From DATHCB01 sp035319765 (GTDB taxonomy: Archaea > Thermoproteota > Bathyarchaeia > Bathyarchaeales > SOJC01): DNA of 17,495 bases. Of the stretch, positions 6,465 to 13,258 are shown one piece after another. The stretch's first letter is position 1, and each line of letters opens with the position of its first letter. Position numbers and translations under genes: made by a program. Where the stretch lies: the NCBI GenBank assembly GCA_035319765.1, contig DATHCB010000034.1, forward strand, positions 1 to 17,495, given 5' to 3'. Under the pieces are notes generated by a model. It had not been told where the DNA came from. It ran no database searches and saw only the letters and a list, made by a program, of their open reading frames with translations.

Positions 6465-6638
6465 ATGTTGCAGACTCTCTTTAATGGTGCAAGTGACGTC
6501 CCGCCAATTTCCCAGGTAATTACTAGAACTTTTTGGTCAAATGGTCAAGCATATCAAACCGGTCGAGTTGTGCTGAAGGATTTTTATTCTAAACTTGCTA
6601 AACTACTGAAAGCATTTAGAGAGGAAAATCTTGGGTGA
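6465..6638 (+). CDS. 57-aa small ORF overlapping the pheS start
   Basis: The frame opens at ATG 6465 and ends at TGA 6636-6638, with no clear Shine-Dalgarno, as expected for a near-leaderless message from the TATA at about 6425. Its stop region (TTGGGTGA, 6631-6638) overlaps the TTG start of pheS, a coupling geometry. The product looks like real protein: NGASDVPPISQVITRTFWSN, a Gly-Gln-Ala-Tyr turn, then an amphipathic basic helix (VVLKDFYSKLAKLLKAFREE). There are no cysteines, signal peptide or TM segment. I do not recognise the family. A helper or leader peptide for pheS translation, or an unrelated small conserved protein, are both possible. Confidence 0.6.
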   Translation: MLQTLFNGASDVPPISQVITRTFWSNGQAYQTGRVVLKDFYSKLAKLLKAFREENLG

Positions 6639-8205
6639 AATAAGGGAAAACGAACTGAAAACACTCTTAGCCCTACAGAAACTGGGCGGAAAGGCGAGCA
6701 TCGACCAAATAGCCCTTGACACTGGCTTAGCCCACGCAGCAATCATGCGTGCAGCCTTATCATTGTCAGATAATAAGCTTATCCAAATCACCGAAAAAAA
6801 ACAAACAATCATTGCTCTAAACGAGGAAGGAAAAGACTATGCCAAGAAGGGGCTTCCAGAAAGACGCTTAATCAGAGACCTACTAAAACAGGAAAACCCA
6901 ATACCTATTGAAAAAATAGCGGCAAGTACTTGCTTGGAAAAACCTCTCGTAACAATTGCCCTAGGTTGGCTTCATAAAAAAGGCTGGGCAACCATCACTG
7001 GAAAAGAAAACCCCGTGCTGATGGTCGACACAAGATTTCTGGGAAGAAGATGCGAGGGTAGATTGATTCGTGATGAGAAGACACAAGAACGGGAGGAGCC
7101 CGAGAGGAGCGCTGACGAAATCCTTCTGCAACTGCTCAGCGAGCAAGGCCATGTGAGCACAGAGGCTCTGGATAGACGACTCCAAAATGTCACGATCATG
7201 TTGAAAAGACGAAAACTGATAGAAATCAATGAAAAAACAACAAGAGAACTAGCGCTAAGTGAGCTTGGTTGGGAAAAAGTTCAGAAAGGGATCAAAGCAG
7301 TTCAAGAGATTAGCCAGCTCACACCTGAGCTAATCGTAAGTGGCAAATGGAAAACTGCGAGGCTCAAGAAATTCGACGTATCTGCTCCTGGACCAGCGAT
7401 TTATCCAGGTAAACTGCACCCGCTTAGGCAGATTATTCAACGGGCGCGTCAGGTTTTTCTAGAAATGGGCTTCACAGAGATCCGCGGACCGATTGTGGAG
7501 ACTGCATTTTGGAACTTCGACGCATTGTTTCAGCCTCAGGATCATCCAGCCCGAGAAATGGCGGATACTTTCTATCTAGCATACCCTCAAAAGGGAGAAC
7601 TACCAGCGAAAGGCACGGTTGAAAAGGTTGCGAAAACCCATGCGAGTGGTTGGATAACTGGGTCAAGCGGATGGGGTGGTGAATGGAGTTCAGAAGAAGC
7701 CAAACGACTCGTCTTGCGAACACATACGACTTCCGAGACCATAAAGTATCTCTATGAGCACAAAACTCCGCCAGTTAAAGTCTTCTCCGTTGATAAGGTT
7801 TACCGCAACGAAAAAATGGACTACAAGCACCTTGCGGAATTTCACCACATCGAAGGCGTTATCATGGCTAACAATATCACATTACGCGATTTAATGGGTA
7901 CATTGGAAGAGTTTTATAGAAAATTTGGACTAGCAAAAGTGCAGTTTTGGCCGAGCTATTTTCCGTACACAGAACCTTCTGTGCAAGCGACTGTCTATGT
8001 GCCTAGATTGAAGGTTTGGATCGAGCTTTGCGGCATGGGGATGTTCCGGCCTGAAGTCTTAGCTCCTTTGGGTATCAAGTGTCCAGTTCTGGCTTGGGGC
8101 GGAGGCTTGGAACGTTTGGCAATGGTAGAACTTGGTCTAGATGACATGCGCGCGTTGTATAAGAATAATTTGAGCTGGATAAGGAGGACGCCGGCTTGCC
8201 TGTAA
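6631..8205 (+). CDS. pheS: Phenylalanyl-tRNA synthetase alpha subunit (archaeal type)
   Basis: This is the catalytic subunit of the alpha2beta2 PheRS. The product is 524 aa from TTG 6631, with GAGAGG six bases upstream and no other start further up. Residues 1 to about 240 form repeated winged-helix modules (the N-terminal tRNA-binding extension of archaeal/eukaryotic PheS). The class II core begins near 258 (GKLHPLRQIIQRARQVF). Motif 1 surroundings are FTEIRGPIVETAFWNFDALF and DHPAREMADTFYL. Motif 2 is near 383 (VFSVDKVYRNEKMDYKHLAE with EFHHIEGV). Motif 3 is near 490 (GGGLERLAMVELG). Length is typical of archaeal PheS (about 480-520). It overlaps the upstream small ORF by 8 bases and pheT by 10 bases. 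Confidence 0.96.
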   Translation: MGEIRENELKTLLALQKLGGKASIDQIALDTGLAHAAIMRAALSLSDNKLIQITEKKQTIIALNEEGKDYAKKGLPERRLIRDLLKQENPIPIEKIAASTCLEKPLVTIALGWLHKKGWATITGKENPVLMVDTRFLGRRCEGRLIRDEKTQEREEPERSADEILLQLLSEQGHVSTEALDRRLQNVTIMLKRRKLIEINEKTTRELALSELGWEKVQKGIKAVQEISQLTPELIVSGKWKTARLKKFDVSAPGPAIYPGKLHPLRQIIQRARQVFLEMGFTEIRGPIVETAFWNFDALFQPQDHPAREMADTFYLAYPQKGELPAKGTVEKVAKTHASGWITGSSGWGGEWSSEEAKRLVLRTHTTSETIKYLYEHKTPPVKVFSVDKVYRNEKMDYKHLAEFHHIEGVIMANNITLRDLMGTLEEFYRKFGLAKVQFWPSYFPYTEPSVQATVYVPRLKVWIELCGMGMFRPEVLAPLGIKCPVLAWGGGLERLAMVELGLDDMRALYKNNLSWIRRTPACL

Positions 8206-9860
8206 TTACTCTTTACCAAGAGCGCTTCAACAAGTTCCTCGGCCGGCGGGTATCTTTAGATCAGATGGCAAGATGGCTTCCATGGATAGGCGTTGATTTG
8301 GAAGAGATGGGACCTAACTTCGTGAAAATCGAGTTCAATCCTAACCGAATTGACATGTGCAGCTATGCAGGGATTGCAAGGGCATTTAAAGGCCTAAAGG
8401 GCTGGGAGATTGGAATACCAAAATATGAGCTAAGAAGTTGCAGGATGATGCTCAGAATTGACGGGTCATTATCTACCATTAGACCTTACATGCTCGCGGC
8501 AGTGGTGCGCAATATAAGACTCGATGAAGACACAATCGCCGAGCTTATGGAGATTCAGGAAGATCTACACTGGGGCATCGGAAGGAACAGAAAGAAGGCA
8601 TCAATAGGTATTCACAATCTAGATGCAGTCAACCCACCGTTCGAATTTAAGGCCGTCTCTCCCGAGAGAGTGAGGTTTGTTCCATTGGACAGGAGTGAAG
8701 AAATGACATTACAGGAAATCTTGGATAAACATGAAAAGGGCATCGCCTATCGACATCTTGTCGACTGGGCACCGAAATATCCTCTACTCGTGGACAGTGA
8801 CGATAAAGTTCTCTCTATGCCGCCCATAATCAACGGTGAACTTACCCGTGTAGTAGGCAACACGCGAAACTTGTTCTTAGACGTCACTGGCACAGATTAC
8901 AAGGCTGTCGCCCGAAGCCTAAACGTGCTAGTCACGGCGTTAGCAGACATGGGTGCCACCATTGAAAAGGTCCGAGTCGAGTATCTTGATCATACGGAGG
9001 ATTCGCCTAATCTTGCCCCTCAACGCATGCAATTTAACGTTGTCCTCGCTAATGAGTCACTAGGTCTCAATCTTTCTGAGGCCGAAGCCATCAAATGTTT
9101 AAAAAAATGTCGGTTGGATGCAAGGAAGGCGGAGAAAATGGTGTTAGACGTTACAATTCCGGCATATCGAATTGACATCTTACATGAGATTGACTTGGTA
9201 GAAGAAATCGCAATCGGCCATGGCTATTATCGGATGAAGCCCACCCTGCCGTTAACTATAACCGTTGGACAAGAACATGAGGCTGGAAAGCTGGCAAACA
9301 TTACTCGACAGATCATGATCGGACTTGGCTTCACTGAGGTCATGAATTTTATGCTCAGCAACAAAGAGACACACTATGTAAAGATGCAGAAGAAGAACAG
9401 AAAAGTTGCTAGACTTGCTAACCCCACTTCCACGGAATACACGATCCTGCGCCAAGAATTGTTACCTGGATTGATGCAGAATTTTATGGATAACCGTAGC
9501 GAGAGTTTTCCACAGCGATTATGTGAAGTTTCGGACGTTATAGTGGTCAATATGGAAGCGGAAAGTCGATGTGAGAGAAGACTACATGTTGCTGGCGCGT
9601 TTTCCTACGCAAACGCCAACTTTACCGAAGTCAAATCGATTGCAGAAGCGCTACTAGCCAATTTAGGCCTACACAGATGGCGAGTAACGGCGGCAAAGCA
9701 TCCAAGCTACATCGAAGGCAGAGCTGCCATCATTAGCCTTGGAAAGAGAAAAATCGGCATTGTAGGCGAGATTCATCCTAAAGTGCTAAGCAACTTTGAA
9801 CTGGAAAATCCTGTTGCGGCTTTCGAAATCGATTTAGAAAATCTGATTAAGAAAGGTTAA
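8196..9860 (+). CDS. pheT: Phenylalanyl-tRNA synthetase beta subunit (archaeal type)
   Basis: This is the structural/editing partner of PheS. The product is 554 aa, the short archaeal/eukaryotic form rather than the roughly 800-aa bacterial form. It starts at TTG 8196 with AAGGAGG (8181-8187) eight to nine bases upstream, inside the end of pheS, so the two are translationally coupled. The N-terminal domain is followed by the B3/B4 editing region (about 98-235, HWGIGRNRKKASIGIHNLD). The B5 helix-turn domain lies at about 268-345 (LSEAEAIKCLKKCRLDARK; IPAYRIDILHEIDLVEEIAI). The catalytic-like C-terminal core has GLGFTEVMNFML and LRQELLPGLMQNF, ending in IGIVGEIHPKVL and ENPVAAFEIDLE. No anticodon-binding B8 domain is seen, as expected for archaea. 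Confidence 0.95.
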   Translation: MPVITLYQERFNKFLGRRVSLDQMARWLPWIGVDLEEMGPNFVKIEFNPNRIDMCSYAGIARAFKGLKGWEIGIPKYELRSCRMMLRIDGSLSTIRPYMLAAVVRNIRLDEDTIAELMEIQEDLHWGIGRNRKKASIGIHNLDAVNPPFEFKAVSPERVRFVPLDRSEEMTLQEILDKHEKGIAYRHLVDWAPKYPLLVDSDDKVLSMPPIINGELTRVVGNTRNLFLDVTGTDYKAVARSLNVLVTALADMGATIEKVRVEYLDHTEDSPNLAPQRMQFNVVLANESLGLNLSEAEAIKCLKKCRLDARKAEKMVLDVTIPAYRIDILHEIDLVEEIAIGHGYYRMKPTLPLTITVGQEHEAGKLANITRQIMIGLGFTEVMNFMLSNKETHYVKMQKKNRKVARLANPTSTEYTILRQELLPGLMQNFMDNRSESFPQRLCEVSDVIVVNMEAESRCERRLHVAGAFSYANANFTEVKSIAEALLANLGLHRWRVTAAKHPSYIEGRAAIISLGKRKIGIVGEIHPKVLSNFELENPVAAFEIDLENLIKKG

Positions 9861-10337
9861 TCTCTTCCCAGCCGCCACTTTCTTTCTTGCCGATGATAAG
9901 CGTTGCTTTGAGCAATCCCGCCGGATCCTCAAAAGAGGGCTCATGGATACGGACTCCAACTATGAATGGATGCAAGATCCTTCTATGAGTTCGGGGCTTA
10001 CCCAGACATGAGACATGGCGGGCGTGGGCGTACAATTAGCTCCCACTGCGAGAGAGCTCAGTTGAGAAAAGCGCATGCCTGTTCGGTGAAGCTGAGTGTT
10101 AGTAACGTGGGGCACAAAACTCGCCCACGATAAGATGAGTTCGGATTTTGGCAAAATTTTTGGGTTACCATTGCGATATTTTAAAGTGAAGGGATCTGCG
10201 GTGATTACCGGGTTTGTGCTTACAGTTGTACCGGTGCACAAAGGTGCATCTAGACAGCAGGAAGTTGCGTTGATCTGTCCCAGATGTCATTCTAGCATTC
10301 TGGTTGACTGCAAGTCTTGTCTGGAGTGCTGAACGGG
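9847..10337 (-). pseudogene. Possible frameshifted gene remnant in the pheT-tyrS gap
   Basis: The 554-bp gap has no intact gene, yet the minus strand carries two adjacent protein-like frames. Frame A (about 10289 down to 9960) includes KILPKSELILSWASFVPHV and VGANCTPTPAMSHVWVSPEL. Frame B (10035 to 9847) ends HPFIVGVRIHEPSFEDPAGL and LKATLIIGKKESGGWEE. They could be joined near 9970-9980 (SCIH in A, LHPFIV in B) by a one-base shift. Frame B's stop lies inside the 3' end of pheT, a tail-to-tail overlap. No family is recognised. A plus-strand frame over the same bases (10135-10332, CPRCHSS...CKSC) is a competing reading, so the coding strand is not settled. Confidence 0.3.
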
Positions 10338-10362
10338 TTCGTCCTAAAACGGTGCAGTCGTA

Positions 10363-10374
10363 GACAACTTTAAA
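10363..10374 (+). promoter_or_regulatory. Probable TATA box of tyrS
   Basis: ACAACTTTAAAG is centred near 10370, about 45 bp before the tyrS TTG. It would place the transcript start near 10396, just before a GGAG at 10398-10401. Confidence 0.4.
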
Positions 10375-10414
10375 GTCTTCCCTCTGCAAACCGTACTGGA
10401 GAAGGCGACCTACC

Positions 10415-11500
10415 TTGAATGTCGAAGATAAATTAGCGCTTGTCATGCGTAATACGCAAGAAGTAGTCGTGAGGGAGGAGTTGCGATCAATTCTGGAAAC
10501 TGTCAACACACCTAGGGCATATTGGGGTTTCGAGTCCAGCGGTTTAATGCACCTTGGTTTAGGGTTGGTATGTGGCGGAAAAATTAAAGATATGATAGAT
10601 GCGGGTTTTCATTTCATCATCTTTCTGGCGGACTGGCACAGCTGGATTAACGACAAGCTGGGCGGAAAAATGGAGAATATTCACGTATGCGGAGAGTATT
10701 TCAAGGAATGCTTCACGGCTCTGGGACTTTCGCCTGATAAAGTGGAGTATCGTTGGACGTCAGACTTGACTAAAGAAGTCGATTACTGGGAAAAAGTGAT
10801 TCGCATAGCCAAAACAGCAACTCTTCAGAGAATCTTGCGAGCGCTACCCATAATGGGGCGAGAAATGAGCTTGTCAGACATGGAAACTGCTTGGGTTTAT
10901 TACCCATGCATGCAAGCTGCAGACATTTTTCATATGAAACTCGACGTTGCCTGTGGAGGAATCGACCAAAGAAAGGCGCATATGCTTGCGAGAGATGTTG
11001 CCGAGAAGTTGCGATGTAGGAAACCCGCATGTGTGCATGGACCGTTACTCATGGGTCTGCAAGGACCGTCTAAGTCGATTAAGGAGTTTGACGAGAATAA
11101 AGTGATAAATCTTGAGATTAGTTCGAAAATGTCCAAGAGCATTCCAGAGCGCTGTATCTTCGTGCATGACTCGCCTGAACAAATACGAGCGAAGGTTCAA
11201 AATGCCTATTGCCCGGCGAAACAGGTTGAGGCAAATCCAGTCTTGGAGCTTGCGAGATATGCGGTTTTTACGAATCAAAAAAATTTGACGATTGAGCGTC
11301 CAGCTAAGTATGGTGACTCTCAGATCTTTTATGACTATGATGAGCTTAAGAAGGCTTTCGAAGAAGGTAAGATCCATCCATTGGATTTGAAGAACAGCAT
11401 CTCTGAGGCATTAGCAAATATTCTGAACCCTGTTAGAGAACATTTTAAGAAGAAGCCAGACTTGCTCGAGAAAATGCTGAAAATAGAAGTTACAAGGTAA
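10415..11500 (+). CDS. tyrS: Tyrosyl-tRNA synthetase (archaeal type)
   Basis: This class I synthetase charges tRNA-Tyr. The product is 361 aa from TTG 10415. The HIGH-like motif is ESSGLMHLGLGL (H46, G48). The tyrosine pocket and dimer segments are YYPCMQAADIFHMKLDVACG and GGIDQRKAHMLARDVAEKL, diagnostic for TyrRS rather than TrpRS. The KMSKS loop is SSKMSKSIPERCIF (238-242). PEQIRAKVQNAYCPAKQVEA and NPVLELARY then KIHPLDLKNSISEAL match the short C-terminal helical domain of archaeal TyrRS. Between GLQG and KMSKS there is an extra stretch of about 20 residues (PSKSIKEFDENKVINLEISS) compared with the direct GLDG-x-KMS arrangement of methanogen enzymes. tyrS is followed 8 bases later by a Toprim protein gene, probably cotranscribed. 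Confidence 0.95.
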   Translation: MNVEDKLALVMRNTQEVVVREELRSILETVNTPRAYWGFESSGLMHLGLGLVCGGKIKDMIDAGFHFIIFLADWHSWINDKLGGKMENIHVCGEYFKECFTALGLSPDKVEYRWTSDLTKEVDYWEKVIRIAKTATLQRILRALPIMGREMSLSDMETAWVYYPCMQAADIFHMKLDVACGGIDQRKAHMLARDVAEKLRCRKPACVHGPLLMGLQGPSKSIKEFDENKVINLEISSKMSKSIPERCIFVHDSPEQIRAKVQNAYCPAKQVEANPVLELARYAVFTNQKNLTIERPAKYGDSQIFYDYDELKKAFEEGKIHPLDLKNSISEALANILNPVREHFKKKPDLLEKMLKIEVTR

Positions 11501-11508
11501 AAGCACAT

Positions 11509-11928
11509 TTGTCGGCCAAATTTCAAGAGCGCATCGATAAGATTGAACAACTGCTGGAGAAACTTATCATCGATTCAGCGAAGGACTATCTGATCGTTGT
11601 TGAGGGAAGGAAGGATTCTCAAGCGCTTGGACAGCTAGGGATCAAAGGCAAGATAATCACTGCAAAAACCTCTGGAAAATCCTTTCTGGATGTGACCGTC
11701 GAAATAGAGAGACAAAAATGTCGGCAACTCATTCTTCTTCTGGATTTTGACAGACGAGGAGAAGAACTAACCAAACGCTTGATCCATCACTTGGAAAGTG
11801 TCAAAATAAAGGCGAACACGAACTATTGGAAGGAACTAAAGGCACTTGTAGGACGAGACGTAAAAGACATCGAAGGCTTGCCAACATACCTTCAGACGCT
11901 AAACAAGAAGCTTCAAGAGAACCCTTAA
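11509..11928 (+). CDS. Small Toprim-domain protein (UPF0292 type)
   Basis: The product is 139 aa. After an N-terminal helix it has a Toprim fold: IVVEGRKDSQAL carries the conserved Glu (E32) and LILLLDFDRRG carries the DxD pair (D79, D81) that bind Mg2+ in primases, topoisomerases, RNase M5 and OLD nucleases. GKIITAKTSGKSF lies between them. The tail (KELKALVGRDVKDIEGLPTY) matches small archaeal stand-alone Toprim proteins annotated UPF0292. The start is TTG 11509 with AAGGT overlapping the tyrS stop region. Function is unknown; phosphodiester chemistry on RNA (RNase M5-like) or DNA is the usual guess. The tyrS linkage suggests, but does not prove, an RNA role. It converges on scpB with a 63-bp gap. 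Confidence 0.85.
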   Translation: MSAKFQERIDKIEQLLEKLIIDSAKDYLIVVEGRKDSQALGQLGIKGKIITAKTSGKSFLDVTVEIERQKCRQLILLLDFDRRGEELTKRLIHHLESVKIKANTNYWKELKALVGRDVKDIEGLPTYLQTLNKKLQENP

Positions 11929-11991
11929 TCTTATCTGGTATGCTTAAACCTAGAAAATTGTGCCGCACCATGTAGTTAGGCTTACTCACAT

Positions 11992-12585
11992 TTACTCTGG
12001 AAGCTCTGACTGGCCTTCCTCTACGGAATCCTTGAATACATCCTTGAGTTGTCGCTTCATAATTCGTGCGTCATGGCTAAAACCGAAATAGTCAGCGAAA
12101 AACTCTGTAGTCTTCATGACAAACCCGCGTTTTACACGCTCGCGTACGATCAAGCCGAGTTCCTCTAACTGTTTCACATGTCCATAAGCGTGGCTTCCAC
12201 GAACGGCAACTACATGCGCTTGGCTAATCGGCTGGCGAAAGGCAATATAGGACAGCGTTTTCAGCGGGCCCGAAGAAAGCAAGGGGCGAATTGCAAGTCT
12301 CCGTACGTACGACGTAAACTTCGGTTTCAACTGCAGCACAAATCGCTCATCTGCTAGCTCTAGAACTTCCAACGCTGTATGTCGTGCCTTGTAATCCTCT
12401 GAAAGTATCGTCGCTAACCTCTTGATTTTTGCTGCAGAGCGCGTTTTAAGCACAGGACACAGTGTTTTTAGATCCAAAGGTCGCCCAGCGACATACAGGG
12501 CGGCCTCTAGCAACGCCAAATCCTGGCGCTGTTTTGTCTCTTCGGGTAAGACTTCAGCAATGCGTGGCTGTTCTATCTGCTTCAA
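11992..12585 (-). CDS. scpB: Condensin subunit ScpB
   Basis: The product is 197 aa with two winged-helix domains, as in ScpB. The first (about 20-105) contains DLALLEAALYVAGRPLDLKT and a C-terminal YKARHTALEVLELADERFVLQ strand. The second (about 106-185) has LKTLSYIAFRQPISQAHVVA, then RGSHAYGHVKQLEELGLIV, the family's recognition helix and wing. ScpB dimers bind the ScpA kleisin centre and modulate the SMC ATPase. The TTG start at 12585 lies inside scpA, with AGGAGA eight bases upstream. The genes therefore overlap by 32 bases, and ScpB synthesis is likely coupled to ScpA. Confidence 0.92.
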   Translation of the reverse strand: MKQIEQPRIAEVLPEETKQRQDLALLEAALYVAGRPLDLKTLCPVLKTRSAAKIKRLATILSEDYKARHTALEVLELADERFVLQLKPKFTSYVRRLAIRPLLSSGPLKTLSYIAFRQPISQAHVVAVRGSHAYGHVKQLEELGLIVRERVKRGFVMKTTEFFADYFGFSHDARIMKRQLKDVFKDSVEEGQSELPE

Positions 12586-13252
12586 AGATTTTGTCTCCTA
12601 AGGTCACGTAAATCTCGCCAAACTCTTCATCCTGCCATAAAAGAACCTTGCCTCTTTGCGCGAGAAAGAGGAGAATAATAAACGTCTTGATAGCTTCTAA
12701 CCTCTCTAACCCACTGACGAATACAGAGAAATGGATGGGCGAACCCTCTCTTGCGCGCTCAATCAAGCTATCATACAAAACCTCCATCCGTTCTTCGATG
12801 GCCATTAAATATAAATCAATCTGGGGCAAGATATCTGGAGGTGGGAGCAAAATTGGCTCTAAATGAGGCTGCAGAGGCAGTAATCGTTCAGTTTTCAAGA
12901 CTTCGTCCAGGACTTCAAGTAGATCCTTAATCGTCGTCGAGGTCAACTCATAGCGAATGGGAATCGTAAGCGCCGGTGGAACGAACTCTGATAATTTCTG
13001 CGGCTTTGCGATAGGCTCCTCCAACTTTAGCAAAAGCTTTGACTTCATCAGATAAATAAACGCTGAAGAGTCAAGCGCAACTCCAGATGCGCGAAAATCT
13101 ACCTCGCCATGCTTGTTCATCTCACCTAAGAAAGAAAGCAGTAGGAAGGAGATGTCTACGTTCCAAGGGGAAAGCTTCTCTAATCGGTGCACTTCAAAAA
13201 GTATGTTCCATGGGGGATAAAGGAAAAAGGGCTTTGTGGTGGGCTCAGCCAC
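12554..13252 (-). CDS. scpA: Condensin kleisin subunit ScpA
   Basis: ScpA bridges the SMC head of one subunit to the neck of the other. The product is 232 aa, shorter than bacterial ScpA and typical for archaea. The N-terminal domain has FEVHRLEKLSPWNVDISFLL, the kleisin SMC-neck-binding helix region, and ALDSSAFIYLMKSKLLLKLE. A Pro-rich linker (PLQPHLEPILLPPPD) follows, and the C-terminal winged helix has SVFVSGLERLEAIKTFIILL and FLAQRGKVLLWQDEEFGEIY. The start is GTG 13252, six bases after the smc stop. ACGTGATC within the smc end may act as its ribosome binding site. Operon order is smc-scpA-scpB. Confidence 0.93.
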   Translation of the reverse strand: MAEPTTKPFFLYPPWNILFEVHRLEKLSPWNVDISFLLLSFLGEMNKHGEVDFRASGVALDSSAFIYLMKSKLLLKLEEPIAKPQKLSEFVPPALTIPIRYELTSTTIKDLLEVLDEVLKTERLLPLQPHLEPILLPPPDILPQIDLYLMAIEERMEVLYDSLIERAREGSPIHFSVFVSGLERLEAIKTFIILLFLAQRGKVLLWQDEEFGEIYVTLGDKIFEADRTATHC

Positions 13253-13258
13253 GTTTGA

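Noticed and set aside
9861..10414. RNase P RNA or SRP RNA in the pheT-tyrS gap
   Set aside because: None of the conserved core blocks I know for either RNA were found on either strand.
10165..10509. 114-codon minus-strand frame over the tyrS promoter
   Set aside because: Runs antisense into the tyrS start and has mixed, motif-free composition; not a credible gene.
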